Shown here: positions 9,376 to 18,098 of the stretch, in pieces
Layout: each line of letters opens with the position of its first letter
Numbering within the stretch: the first letter of the stretch is position 1
DNA from: an uncultured Methylococcales bacterium
Lineage (GTDB): Bacteria; Pseudomonadota; Gammaproteobacteria; Methylococcales; Methylomonadaceae
Reading direction: 5' to 3'
DNA length: 64,000 nucleotides
Assembly: GCA_913019935.1 (NCBI GenBank)
Contig: CAJVZC010000001.1
Span: forward strand, 32,968 to 96,967
Notes under the pieces: generated by a model
What the model was told of the DNA's origin: nothing
What the model saw: the letters and a program-made list of their open reading frames with translations, nothing else
Database searches by the model: none
Translations under genes and position numbers: made by a program

Positions 9376-10145
9376 TTGAATGGCTGGGTCATTTTGCCGA
9401 TACCCTAGGCGCAACGGCCCGGGATATTCTCCCTATTTTGCTAATCATCATAATTTTTCAACTGATGATTATCCGAAAGCCGATCCCACACTTTAAAAAA
9501 ACAATCCTCGGCTTTATCTTTGTTCTTGTCGGGATTGCCTGTTTTTTAGAAGGCCTTGAGCGCGCACTTTTCCCTCTAGGTGAACTCATGGCTCAGCAAC
9601 TGACTCACCCTGACTTTATCGCTCCCAATAACTCCCCCTCCGAAATTTCCTGGGATGCTTATGGCTGGGTCTACTTATTTGCCGCTAGCATTGGTTTTGC
9701 GACTACTCTCGCTGAACCTTCCCTCATGGCTGTCGCCATAAAGGCCGAGGCTATTTCTGGTGGTACTATTCATGCCTTAGGTCTGCGCTTAGCGGTTGCG
9801 CTTGGCGTTGCTTTTGGGATTACACTCGGTAGTTATCGAATTATTACCGGCACCGAACTCTACCTCTACATTGTAGCCGGTTATTGCATTGTCATTATTC
9901 AAACGTTCTTCGCCCCTAAATTACTCATTGGACTGGCTTACGACTCGGGTGGCGTTACCACGTCATCAGTCACGGTTCCCTTGATCACAGCGCTTGGACT
10001 AGGGCTGGCCTCTTCTATCCCCGGGCGAAGTCCCTTACTCGATGGCTTTGGCCTCATCGCCTTTGCCAGTTTATTCCCTATCATGACTGTTTTAGCTTAT
10101 GCCCAAATTTCCCACTGGCTAAATCGTCGCAAATCTTCCTGTTAA
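9372..10145 (+). CDS. DUF1538 membrane protein, second copy
   Basis: A 257-residue paralogue of the preceding protein with TTLAEPSLMAVAIKA and YDSGGVTTSSVTVPLITALG. It also has a longer loop after the second hydrophobic segment (about residues 75-90, HPDFIAPNNSPSE) that the first copy lacks. The C-terminal SLFPIMTVLAYAQI parallels SLTPIIFVMLYGML of copy one. It overlaps copy one by 4 bases (ATGA-type coupling) and is followed 15 bases later by the PII-like gene. The paired arrangement suggests the two proteins assemble together. Function not established from sequence. Confidence 0.85.
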   Translation: MIEWLGHFADTLGATARDILPILLIIIIFQLMIIRKPIPHFKKTILGFIFVLVGIACFLEGLERALFPLGELMAQQLTHPDFIAPNNSPSEISWDAYGWVYLFAASIGFATTLAEPSLMAVAIKAEAISGGTIHALGLRLAVALGVAFGITLGSYRIITGTELYLYIVAGYCIVIIQTFFAPKLLIGLAYDSGGVTTSSVTVPLITALGLGLASSIPGRSPLLDGFGLIAFASLFPIMTVLAYAQISHWLNRRKSSC

Positions 10146-10160
10146 TATCGAGGTTAAATT

Positions 10161-10511
10161 ATGCACTTCAAATTAATTATCGCTTTTGTCGAAGATGACA
10201 AAACAGAATCAGTACTCGATGCCGCACGTCGTCACGGTGCTAAAGGGGTAACCGTTATTAATAATGCTCGCGGCGAAGGAATCGAGCAACCCAAAACATT
10301 TTTAGGATTAACCCTTGAAACACAACGGAATGTTTTACTGTTTTTAGTTGAAGAGCATTTAAGTCGCTACATTCTTGAAAAAATAGCGAACGCGGGTGAA
10401 TTTGACAGTAAGCCTGGAACCGGTATCGCTTTTAAAATTGATGTCGATGATGCCATTGGCGTTATGCATCAAGTCAACGAACTAACCCATGAATTTGAGG
10501 ACGAAATATGA
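10161..10511 (+). CDS. PII-like signalling protein of the DUF1538 operon
   Basis: A 116-residue protein with the ferredoxin-like fold pattern of the PII family: an N-terminal strand KLIIAFVED, a helix ESVLDAARRHGAKGVTVI, then NARGEG where canonical PII has GARGEG or similar. The long T-loop with its uridylylated tyrosine is not recognisable, so it is a PII-like protein rather than GlnB or GlnK. PII-like proteins often sit beside the transporter they gate and bind adenine nucleotides, so this one probably controls the DUF1538 pair. Its last four bases overlap the CBS gene start. Confidence 0.8.
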   Translation: MHFKLIIAFVEDDKTESVLDAARRHGAKGVTVINNARGEGIEQPKTFLGLTLETQRNVLLFLVEEHLSRYILEKIANAGEFDSKPGTGIAFKIDVDDAIGVMHQVNELTHEFEDEI

Positions 10512-10915
10512 GCCATTCAGAAAAGATAACCGTCAAAGATGTTATGAAAACAGCTTTTAGCACCATTAACGGTGATGCAACCGTCAGCGAAGCCTTACTA
10601 TTAATGAAATCATCGAAAACCTCAACAATCATTGTAAATCGGCGCCATGATCATGATGAATTTGGTCTCATAACATCCAGTGATATTGCGCGACAAGTCA
10701 TGGCTAAAAATAGGGCCCCCGATCGCGTTAATGTCTATGAAATTATGGAAACGCCGGTTATCTGTGTTCGGCCTGAAATGGATATTCGATTATGTGCTCG
10801 GTTATTTGCAAACTACAACCTCGTTCGTGCACCCGTTATTGAAAACGATAAGATAATCGGCATGATCAGTCCGAATACCCTGGTCCTTGATGGCTTATAT
10901 AAAATTTATAGCTAG
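10508..10915 (+). CDS. CBS-domain pair protein
   Basis: A 135-residue stand-alone Bateman module with two CBS motifs. The first begins VKDVMKTAFSTINGDATVSE (about 8-27) and ends GLITSSDIARQV. The second begins VYEIMETPVICVRPEMD (about 77-93) and ends IGMISPNTLV. Such pairs bind AMP, ATP or similar ligands as energy sensors. It is translationally coupled to the PII-like gene and is last in the four-gene operon, followed by a strong terminator. That gives the putative transporter two separate adenylate-sensing partners. Confidence 0.88.
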   Translation: MSHSEKITVKDVMKTAFSTINGDATVSEALLLMKSSKTSTIIVNRRHDHDEFGLITSSDIARQVMAKNRAPDRVNVYEIMETPVICVRPEMDIRLCARLFANYNLVRAPVIENDKIIGMISPNTLVLDGLYKIYS

Positions 10916-10924
10916 CCAAAACAA

Positions 10925-10960
10925 GCCCGCCCAAGAAGCTACATCCTCAGGCGGGCCTTT
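10925..10960 (+). terminator. Rho-independent terminator of the DUF1538 operon
   Basis: A perfect GC-rich 7-bp stem (GCCCGCC at 10925-10931, GGCGGGC at 10950-10956) with an 18-base loop is followed by CTTTCGTT. It begins 10 bases after the CBS-protein stop and lies next to the convergent TM2 gene, which ends at 10963. Confidence 0.75.
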
Positions 10961-10962
10961 CG

Positions 10963-11562
10963 TTACTTTAAGGGTCTGTTTTGTGCGTCTCTGTCAATCC
11001 GATGCATTAACATTAAAATTCCCTCCAAAACCCCCCAGACAACGGCAAAACCCAACGTCCCAACCGTTGCGACTATTTGGGCGACACCTAACTTCCAATA
11101 CCCTAAATAGAAACGCCCTGCCCCTAGCCCACCCAGACAGATAGACAAGAACACAGCAAGACGCCGCGACTTAACAGCTTCGCCTTGTGGCCCGGTATAC
11201 TCGCCAATGAGTTCCATCTTAAGAACTTTACCGTATTTCTTATGTACTTCTTCGGCATCAAAGGCCACTAGACAGCCACCATACGGCTGGTTATCCTCAT
11301 GCCAATCAGCCAGCTCAAAGTAATAACTTTTATTATTTTTATCTGTTGAAATTATTCCGGTCTTATTCTTTGAATCATAAGCGGCTATATGCCCTTTATA
11401 ACTATTAATTTCTGAGGCCTTTTCTTTCTTTGGCGATGCATTTTGATCGGATTCCGCGCTTTGTTCTGCCTCCAGATCATCCTGCATTATTTCTTGTTCC
11501 TGAACCACGCTGCTATCCTGCGACCCCTCGCTGCTTTGCTCTTCTTTATCATCAGTTGCCAT
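10963..11562 (-). CDS. Cold-shock-like/OB-fold plus TM2-domain membrane protein
   Basis: A 199-residue protein in three parts. An acidic low-complexity N terminus (about 1-50, rich in Glu, Ser, Gln) is followed by a small beta-rich segment of cold-shock/OB-fold type (about 53-118, starting YKGHIAAYDSKNKTGIIS). A C-terminal TM2 domain (about 130-190) has two hydrophobic segments and the signature FYLGYWKLG. A cold-shock-like domain could bind nucleic acid at the membrane, but that is inference. It stands alone, convergent with the DUF1538 operon. Confidence 0.7.
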   Translation of the reverse strand: MATDDKEEQSSEGSQDSSVVQEQEIMQDDLEAEQSAESDQNASPKKEKASEINSYKGHIAAYDSKNKTGIISTDKNNKSYYFELADWHEDNQPYGGCLVAFDAEEVHKKYGKVLKMELIGEYTGPQGEAVKSRRLAVFLSICLGGLGAGRFYLGYWKLGVAQIVATVGTLGFAVVWGVLEGILMLMHRIDRDAQNRPLK

Positions 11563-11766
11563 AGTTTTTTCACCAACCTTATACTTAAATAATATTTTTT
11601 GTTACACCCGCTGAAGATCGCTTAATCTCCGTCCAACCAGAGACTCGATACGTAAAAGAGACCTACCCTAGCTAACGACTTTTACCTTAGCGTAATTTAA
11701 TCAGGCTTCACTATAACGATGTCAGTCAGGTATAGCAACGAACTAACCATCAAATCTACAAAAAAC

Positions 11767-12279
11767 CTAAGTAATTGTTCGCTGAAGCAGAAAAATCACA
11801 TAATAAGAGCCATAAAAAAACAAAAAGGACAACCCTAAACCAGACACTAATGACCGCGATAATGCATGGCGAAAAATATGCCCCATAACCCCCCAGTGCC
11901 ACAACATAATCACTAATAAAAACAGAAAACCTTTTTCCGGCAACATCTCTGACATTAAAAAGCCCACCACCGGCAGCGAACAAAAGCTAATCAAACTATC
12001 AGCGCTCAACAACGCCGTTAATGTTTGACTAAAACGCTGTGTATTACCAAAAACATACAGCACTCCCCAAGTAAAACCTGCCAACAACCCTAATTGAACA
12101 AAAACCTGTACAAACCCCTTTACCCAATCTGGCGACAACAGCATTAAAACACTGTTTACCGCAATATAAATATAAACTGCAAGCCGCAAATAATCAGGCG
12201 AACGACCCATCGCCTGAGGCCCGTTTCGAAAGCGACAAATACTCAGGGTGGTCAAAAATAACTTTTTAAAAATACCCAT
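11767..12279 (-). CDS. Hypothetical four- or five-segment membrane protein
   Basis: A 170-residue protein I do not recognise. Hydrophobic segments lie at about 32-48, 53-75, 98-115, 119-133 and 147-165, and the N terminus is basic (KKLFLTTLSICRFRNGPQAM). It stands alone, with about 200 bases of non-coding DNA on its downstream side. The gross topology recalls Yip1-type five-segment proteins, but no diagnostic motif supports that. Coding is likely because the frame is uninterrupted and clearly membrane-like. Confidence 0.6.
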   Translation of the reverse strand: MGIFKKLFLTTLSICRFRNGPQAMGRSPDYLRLAVYIYIAVNSVLMLLSPDWVKGFVQVFVQLGLLAGFTWGVLYVFGNTQRFSQTLTALLSADSLISFCSLPVVGFLMSEMLPEKGFLFLLVIMLWHWGVMGHIFRHALSRSLVSGLGLSFLFFYGSYYVIFLLQRTIT

Positions 12280-12441
12280 TACTCAAACAAACTCCTCTGT
12301 CTGCAAAAAAACAAAATTAGCCCAAGAGGCTACTGCCATAAATATTAACTTACAATTTTAGTCTGAAATAACCTACCCCACGATAACTCTTTATTCTATA
12401 CTTTGGTTTTTATACATTTTATTGATCTAGAATTATCGATC

Positions 12442-13536
12442 ATGACGCCCTCAGAAAAAAAACTTACCGAGCAAATACAGCGCTTATCAGAAACATTAGA
12501 TCACGTTGGCGCCTATGTCTTTACAAAAGACCAGCAAGGCCGTTATACCTATGCGAATAAAATGGTTTGCGACCTTTTTGAAAGCCCTTTAAATGAAATA
12601 ATTGGTCTAACAGATTCAGCTTTCTTTGATCTATCGACATTCAATCAGTTACAAATAAATGACCGTCGGGTCTTAGACCATGGCGAACACATTGAATCTG
12701 AAGAAAACAATATTATCATTGCTAGCGGTGAATTAAGAACTTATTGGTCCGTCAAGAAGCCGATAAAAAATGACCGCGGCCAGATTATTGGAATGTGTGG
12801 TATTTCAACGGATATCACGGACCGACTTAAGTTGGAAGAAGATCTACTTACCGCCAATCAAACAAAGGATAAATTATTTTCAATCATTGCCCATGACATA
12901 AAAGGTCCTATTGGCTTTATCCTCGGCCTATTTGACGCCAGCCTCCTTAACAAAAACAACCATAAGCCTTCTGAACTATACTCAGCCATATACAATTCTC
13001 TCAACAACATACATAAACTGCTCGGGAATCTTTTATATTGGGCTCGATCTCAAAAAGGCGCACTGAAACCTAAAAAAATAGAGTTCGAAATCGAACCCCA
13101 TTTAAAAGACAGTCAACACGCATTTAATGTCGAAATTAACAATAAAAACATTACCTTCACCGTCAACATAGCACCCGCACTGACCGTTAATGCCGACCTT
13201 TTTATGTTTCAAACTATCATCAGAAACCTACTCCACAATGCGATAAAATTCACCCCTCAGAACGGTACTATCTCAGTAACTGCAGAAAGGGTAGATAACC
13301 ATATCTTAATTAGCATTACCGACACCGGAATTGGCATCGCTACAGCGGTGGCTGAAACACTTTTCACACCCTTTAAAAACCAGCCACTCCAGAATGAAGA
13401 CCTTATTACAAAGGACACCGGGCTTGGCCTTATCCTTTGCAAGGAATTTGTTACCCTTCACAGCGGCACGATAGGTGTTAGCAGTGCTCTTAATAAAGGC
13501 AGTCGATTCTGGTTTACCTTACCGAAAAACACATAA
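12442..13536 (+). CDS. Orphan cytosolic PAS-domain sensor histidine kinase
   Basis: A soluble kinase of 364 residues from the ATG chosen here. A TTG 39 bases upstream would add a hydrophobic-looking 13-residue stub and has no better ribosome binding site. A PAS domain (about 15-130, ending in the PAC-like GMCGISTDITDR) precedes a dimerisation/phospho-acceptor helix with His151 in IIAHDIKGPIGF. A complete ATPase domain follows, with N box Asn266 in NLLHNAIKFT, DTGIGI and TGLGLILC. No response regulator is adjacent, so its partner is unknown. No membrane segment is seen, so it reads a cytosolic signal, possibly through a PAS cofactor. Confidence 0.88.
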   Translation: MTPSEKKLTEQIQRLSETLDHVGAYVFTKDQQGRYTYANKMVCDLFESPLNEIIGLTDSAFFDLSTFNQLQINDRRVLDHGEHIESEENNIIIASGELRTYWSVKKPIKNDRGQIIGMCGISTDITDRLKLEEDLLTANQTKDKLFSIIAHDIKGPIGFILGLFDASLLNKNNHKPSELYSAIYNSLNNIHKLLGNLLYWARSQKGALKPKKIEFEIEPHLKDSQHAFNVEINNKNITFTVNIAPALTVNADLFMFQTIIRNLLHNAIKFTPQNGTISVTAERVDNHILISITDTGIGIATAVAETLFTPFKNQPLQNEDLITKDTGLGLILCKEFVTLHSGTIGVSSALNKGSRFWFTLPKNT

Positions 13537-13626
13537 AAAACTGATACAAAACCTAACGAACGCTGTTATTAAGTTAAACAGAAAGTAAGCCGATCACTGA
13601 ACTTTACCATAACCACAACACCGAAC

Positions 13627-15513
13627 TTACAACCCATCAAAACTTTCCATCTCTTCCGTAATCTCTAACCATCGGTTTTCAGCATCCTGAACCAAAAGAT
13701 CCAATTCACCCTTTCTTTTCAGTATTTTTTTTAACTGCTCTTTTTGAGCCTCCTGATAGATGGTCGCGTCAGACAGTGCTTGTTCTATTTCTGTCTGCTC
13801 CCGGTGAAACCGATCAACCGTCTTTTCAACCTTCAACAAAATATCCCTGAGCGGCTTAAGCTTCTTTCGTTTTTCCGCCTCTATCCGACGCTGGTCTTTA
13901 CGTGAAACACCTTCTTCTATCACCTTCTCTGGGCTATTAATATTTTTCTTATCTTCAACCCAATGTTGATAATCATCAAGATCACCTGAAAAAACTTGTA
14001 CGGTACCCTCGTCAACAAAAATCAATTTATCAGTAACCGAACGAATTAAATGCCGATCATGCGACACAACAATCAGCGCACCCCGGTAGTCTTGCAAGGC
14101 CATACTTAGAGCATGTCGCATCTCTAGGTCAAGATGATTAGTAGGCTCATCAAGTAACAGTAAATTAGGGTTTTGATATACTAATATCGCCAGAACTAAT
14201 CGAGCTTTTTCACCCCCGGAAAAAGGCCGTACCGGGCCCAAAACCTTATCGCCGACAAAATCAAACCCCCCTAAAAAATTTCTTAATTCTTTTTCACTCG
14301 CTAATGGATCCAAATGCTGTAGATGCCACAACGGACTTTCTTCCACGCGCAATTGCTCTAATTGATGCTGCGCAAAGTAACCAATATCTAATGCATCCGC
14401 GCCTTGACGGACACCCGATAAAGTCGCAATCTCACCGGCTAAACATTTAACCAAGGTAGACTTACCGGCACCGTTTTTCCCCAGCAACCCAATTCTATCC
14501 CCCGGGCTAATAAATAAATCAACGGCTTTCAAAATCGTTTTATCCGCGTAACCAATATCTGCCGATTCCAAGGTTAATAATTGATTGGGGATTTTTCCGG
14601 GGTCTTTAAAACTAAAATTAAAAGGCGAATCAACATGCGCTTGGGCAATAAAGTTCATTCGCTCCAATGTTTTAATTCGACTTTGCGCCTGTTTTGCCTT
14701 GGTTGCTTGAACACGAAAACGATCAATAAAACTTTGGATATGCGCAATTTCTTTTTGTTGTTGTTCATAGGCTGCTTGTTGTTGTGCTAACTTCTCAGCA
14801 CGCAACCGTTCAAAAACGGTGTAGTTACCGGTATACATTTGCGCGCTATTCTGTTCAATATGCATAATATGATCAGCAATCGCATCTAAAAAATCACGGT
14901 CATGTGAAATTAACAACAAGGTGCCCGGATACCTTATCAACCAGTCTTGAAGCCAAATAACAGCATCCAGATCAAGATGGTTTGTCGGCTCATCCAACAA
15001 GAGCATGTCCGAACGACTCATTAACGCTTGCGCTAAATTCAAACGCATCCGCCAGCCCCCTGAAAACTCCATCACGGGCCGTGTCTCATCAGTCACCAAA
15101 AACCCTAAACCGTCCATGAGTCGCGATGCTCGACTTTGCGCCGTATAACCACCGATATCATCAAGTTTTACATGAATTTCTGCCTGCTTAATACCGTCAT
15201 TAGCTAACTCAGCATGAGCTAATTGTTCTTGTATTATGCGCAAGCTTCTATCGCCATCAACAATATAATCAATCGCTGTTCTGGAAACAGCTGGCATTTC
15301 TTGTGCAACATGCGCTATTTCAATGCCCTGAGGCATTGATAAATCACCCTCATCTGAATGAATAATATTACGAATCATCGCAAATAAACTGGATTTACCG
15401 GTTCCATTGGCGCCGGTTACTCCCACTTTCTGTCCCTTGTGAATAATGAAAGACAAGCCAGAAAACAACAGCCGTTCTCCACGGCGCAAGCTAATATTTT
15501 TAAAGTTCAGCAC
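13627..15513 (-). CDS. yheS: ABC-F ATPase of the YheS type
   Basis: A ribosome-associated ATPase with two ABC domains and no membrane segments. Domain one has Walker A GANGTGKSS, signature FSGGWRMRL and Walker B MLLLDEPTNHLDLD. Domain two has GKNGAGKST, FSGGEKARL and LLLLDEPTNHLDLE. The inter-domain linker (about 235-300) contains the QAQSRIKTLERM stretch shared with E. coli YheS, and a charged coiled C-terminal tail (about 520-628) resembles that protein. Its 628 residues compare with 637 in E. coli. ABC-F proteins resolve stalled or idle ribosomes at the E site. The YheS assignment over Uup or EttA rests on the linker and tail. Confidence 0.9.
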   Translation of the reverse strand: MLNFKNISLRRGERLLFSGLSFIIHKGQKVGVTGANGTGKSSLFAMIRNIIHSDEGDLSMPQGIEIAHVAQEMPAVSRTAIDYIVDGDRSLRIIQEQLAHAELANDGIKQAEIHVKLDDIGGYTAQSRASRLMDGLGFLVTDETRPVMEFSGGWRMRLNLAQALMSRSDMLLLDEPTNHLDLDAVIWLQDWLIRYPGTLLLISHDRDFLDAIADHIMHIEQNSAQMYTGNYTVFERLRAEKLAQQQAAYEQQQKEIAHIQSFIDRFRVQATKAKQAQSRIKTLERMNFIAQAHVDSPFNFSFKDPGKIPNQLLTLESADIGYADKTILKAVDLFISPGDRIGLLGKNGAGKSTLVKCLAGEIATLSGVRQGADALDIGYFAQHQLEQLRVEESPLWHLQHLDPLASEKELRNFLGGFDFVGDKVLGPVRPFSGGEKARLVLAILVYQNPNLLLLDEPTNHLDLEMRHALSMALQDYRGALIVVSHDRHLIRSVTDKLIFVDEGTVQVFSGDLDDYQHWVEDKKNINSPEKVIEEGVSRKDQRRIEAEKRKKLKPLRDILLKVEKTVDRFHREQTEIEQALSDATIYQEAQKEQLKKILKRKGELDLLVQDAENRWLEITEEMESFDGL

Positions 15514-15678
15514 TACCTTTCATCCAGTTTACTTAATTAGGGCTCAAACCATAGAACACAACCCTTGGTCGTGTTACATAATAAATCCATGGTAACGATT
15601 CTATTGTGATCAGAAAATATAATCTGTTTAAATACCGACTCAGACCTTAAATACACCTTAATAAGAAGGACCGATATT

Positions 15679-15987
15679 ATGTATATAGCCATCAACCGAT
15701 TTAAAATTAACCGTGGCAAAGAAAATGAATTTGAAACGATGTGGCGAGACAGAGATTCACACTTAGAAGACGTAACGGGCTTTATAAAATTTCATTTGGC
15801 AAAAGGAAATGCGGAACCATCCCATACCCTTTACATTTCTCATAGCACATGGCATTCAAAAGAAGACTTCAGCCAATGGACCAAATCAGAGGCCTTTAGG
15901 TCCGCGCATAAAAACGCGGGGAAAAATAGTGCGGTATATCAGGAACACCCCGTTTTTGAAGGCTTTACTGTTGTCATCGGCAATTAA
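15679..15987 (+). CDS. Antibiotic-biosynthesis-monooxygenase (ABM) fold protein, HmoA/IsdG-like
   Basis: A 102-residue single-domain protein with the dimeric ferredoxin-like ABM pattern: N-terminal strand YIAINRFKINRGKENEFE, WRDRDSHLEDVTGFIKFHL, and the signature W-x5-F-x2-W-x3-EAFRSAH. Relatives degrade haem or oxidise small quinone-like molecules. The DSHLEDVTGFIKF spacing is close to bacterial haem-degrading monooxygenase-like proteins. A ribosome site (AAGAAGGA) precedes the ATG. It is monocistronic and followed by a terminator. Haem degradation is a guess. Confidence 0.75.
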   Translation: MYIAINRFKINRGKENEFETMWRDRDSHLEDVTGFIKFHLAKGNAEPSHTLYISHSTWHSKEDFSQWTKSEAFRSAHKNAGKNSAVYQEHPVFEGFTVVIGN

Positions 15988-16022
15988 AAAAGCAACACCG
16001 TTTTAGCACCGTATTGCTTTTT
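15986..16022. terminator. Hairpin terminator after the ABM-fold gene
   Basis: AAAAAGCAA pairs with TTGCTTTTT around an 18-base loop that holds a second short pairing (CACCG ... TAGCACCG region). The terminal T run on the plus strand and the A run opposite allow use in both directions, between the convergent ABM and YcxB-like genes. Confidence 0.6.
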
Positions 16023-16041
16023 AAAAAATCACCCATGACCG

Positions 16042-16563
16042 CTAACTATAGCGGTCTATCAACTTATCAGCCTGCTCAGAGAACTTTTCCAAATCCCCTG
16101 ACGTCACAGAACGAACCGGAATAACTAATGCCGTATCGATATCAATATAGATATAAACATATTTTTCACCGTATTCAACACGTAACAATTCCTTCCATGC
16201 CATGGTATTTTCACCCGAAGGCGAGACTTCCACCAATACTTTCGGTTCAATAGTTAATTTATAATGCCCTAAAATATGAGCTTTTTCTTCTTCGCTATAC
16301 TGGCTCCTAAACCGTCTACGCATGTCCCACCGACTAAAATACGGCATACCAAAAACCAACACTAAAGCAAAGACAACCGTAAATAAACCGGTGTATTCAT
16401 CTTTAAGTAAAAGGCCATAAAAAATCCCAATCATAACCAAAATGGCGGGCACAATCCCCTGCCCAAATCGCATTCTTTTTCTGGCTTGTTCACTTCCTGA
16501 AAATCGCTTTTCATTGAAATGGATTAAATCGTCTTCTACTAAATCGTACTCTACTTCAAACAT
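16042..16563 (-). CDS. YcxB-like membrane protein
   Basis: A 173-residue protein with a short N-terminal polar region (FEVEYDLVEDDLIHFNEKRF), two adjacent hydrophobic segments at about 34-52 and 57-74, and a C-terminal soluble beta-rich domain. The C-terminal domain has the family pattern W-KELLRVEYGEKYVYIYID and VIPVRSV. This is the YcxB-like C-terminal domain architecture; no biochemical function is established. It lies 26 bases downstream of ndh on the same strand and may be co-transcribed with it. Confidence 0.75.
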   Translation of the reverse strand: MFEVEYDLVEDDLIHFNEKRFSGSEQARKRMRFGQGIVPAILVMIGIFYGLLLKDEYTGLFTVVFALVLVFGMPYFSRWDMRRRFRSQYSEEEKAHILGHYKLTIEPKVLVEVSPSGENTMAWKELLRVEYGEKYVYIYIDIDTALVIPVRSVTSGDLEKFSEQADKLIDRYS

Positions 16564-16589
16564 AACTATCCCAATAAAATCTTAAAAAA

Positions 16590-17894
16590 CTAGTGCATTT
16601 TAATACGCGCATGCGTACTACGCCTAAACAAATTAGATAACGTTAACATCGCCGTTCGAAAATAACCATGAATAGCTATTTGATGCATTTTATATAACGA
16701 CAAGTAAACTAAACGGGCAATCAGCCCTCCCACGCTCACAGAACCCATCAAATTACCCATTAAACTACCCACCGTTGAATGCCGTCCCAGAGCCACTAAT
16801 GAGCCATAATCACGGTAAACATAATCTATCGTTTCATGCGTACCCTGAACACGGTTAATCAATGTCTTTGCCAAGGTGCTCGCTTGTTGATGCGCGGCTT
16901 GTGCTCGCGGGGGTACAGTTCGGTCATGTCCTGGCCATGGGCAAGCGGCACAATCACCCATTGCAAAAATATCACTATCTTCTGTGGTTTCCAACGTCTG
17001 CTTAACAACCAACTGATTAATCCTATTAACGTCTAAACCGTCTAAATCCGCTAACCAATCAGGACCTTTAATGCCTGCTGCCCAGACTTTAATATCAGCC
17101 AAAACAATATCACCGTTCTTTAAACGCACCCCTTTTTCTGTTACGCCCACCACTTGCTGGCCTAATCTTAATTCTACACCGAGCTTAAGTAACTGCTTAT
17201 GAACGGCTAAAGCCAATTTCTCCGAGAGTGCCGGCAATAAACGAGTTGCCGTATCGATAATCGTTACTTTAACCGTAATGTCATCCAAGCCGTACATTGA
17301 AAATTGTTTCTTAACATCTAAAAGCTCTGCTGATAATTCAACGCCTGTCGCCCCTGCTCCGATAATAGCAATAGACAAACATTTATTTTTACTTTGATCC
17401 TTGGTATGCGTCCGAATATAACGCTCAACTAATCTTTTCTGAAAACGATAAGCCTGATAAGGCGTATCAAGAAATAAACAGTGCTCATTAACGCCACTGA
17501 CATTAAATATATTACTAACGCTACCGACACTAATAACCAATGTGTCGTAATTAAAAACCCGCTTGGGAATAATTTCGTCACCATTTTTTGTGACTGTTGG
17601 ACTCACAAAGATCGCTTTATTTTCTCGATCGAGACCTTCCATACGCCCTAAACGAAACTGGAAATGACAACGATGCGCTTGCGCTAAGTATTCTATTTCA
17701 TCCGCTTCCGCAAAAGAACCGGCAGCCACTTCATGCAACAACGGCTTCCAAATATGCGTATAAGATGCGTCTACTAAGGTAATTTCTGCCTTGTTATTGC
17801 GCCCCAACTTTCGACCTAGACTGGATGCCAGTTCCAAACCTCCGGCGCCACCGCCGACAATAACAATTTTATGAAGCTCTTTTTCACCGGTCAT
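16590..17894 (-). CDS. ndh: Type II NADH dehydrogenase
   Basis: A single-subunit, non-proton-pumping NADH:quinone oxidoreductase. Two Rossmann folds are visible: the FAD site IVGGGAGGLELAS (about 12-24) and the NADH site IAIIGAGATGVELSAELL (about 174-191). The second FAD motif is IFAMGDCAACPWPG. The C terminus (about 375-434) carries amphipathic and hydrophobic helices for membrane attachment. Its 434 residues equal the length of E. coli Ndh. It provides fast NADH oxidation beside the ion-coupled Rnf complex encoded at 56.6-61.6 kb. Confidence 0.95.
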   Translation of the reverse strand: MTGEKELHKIVIVGGGAGGLELASSLGRKLGRNNKAEITLVDASYTHIWKPLLHEVAAGSFAEADEIEYLAQAHRCHFQFRLGRMEGLDRENKAIFVSPTVTKNGDEIIPKRVFNYDTLVISVGSVSNIFNVSGVNEHCLFLDTPYQAYRFQKRLVERYIRTHTKDQSKNKCLSIAIIGAGATGVELSAELLDVKKQFSMYGLDDITVKVTIIDTATRLLPALSEKLALAVHKQLLKLGVELRLGQQVVGVTEKGVRLKNGDIVLADIKVWAAGIKGPDWLADLDGLDVNRINQLVVKQTLETTEDSDIFAMGDCAACPWPGHDRTVPPRAQAAHQQASTLAKTLINRVQGTHETIDYVYRDYGSLVALGRHSTVGSLMGNLMGSVSVGGLIARLVYLSLYKMHQIAIHGYFRTAMLTLSNLFRRSTHARIKMH

Positions 17895-18061
17895 TTCACT
17901 TTATCCCTTACATGTGCGTAGAACCAACACGCTTTGGCTCTACATAACTGAAATAGCATTATAGCGAATAATGTCATTATTCAGGGCAAAACCATACGTG
18001 TTCTAGCCCCCTAAAACAAGTTCAAACCCTTTTTTCCTGTTACGGACCCTATATTTAGTTA

Positions 18062-18091
18062 TTGGAGGCAGTCATTTAGCTATGGTATTAT
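18062..18091 (+). promoter_or_regulatory. Candidate sigma-70 promoter directly before the DUF2782 gene
   Basis: TTGGAG (18062-18067) and TATTAT (18086-18091) are separated by 18 bases, with a TATGG extended -10 context. The predicted transcription start, 6-8 bases after the -10 box, falls on or within a base or two of the ATG at 18099, so the message could be leaderless. No Shine-Dalgarno sequence is seen. Confidence 0.5.
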
Positions 18092-18098
18092 CATTAAA

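Noticed and set aside
11756-11983. Second frame within the 170-residue membrane-protein gene
   Set aside because: It lies in another frame of the same strand and has no features of its own; the longer frame is a coherent multi-segment membrane protein.
12403-12441. Upstream TTG start for the PAS kinase
   Set aside because: It adds 13 residues outside the PAS domain with no ribosome site. The ATG at 12442 is simpler, though both lack a strong site.
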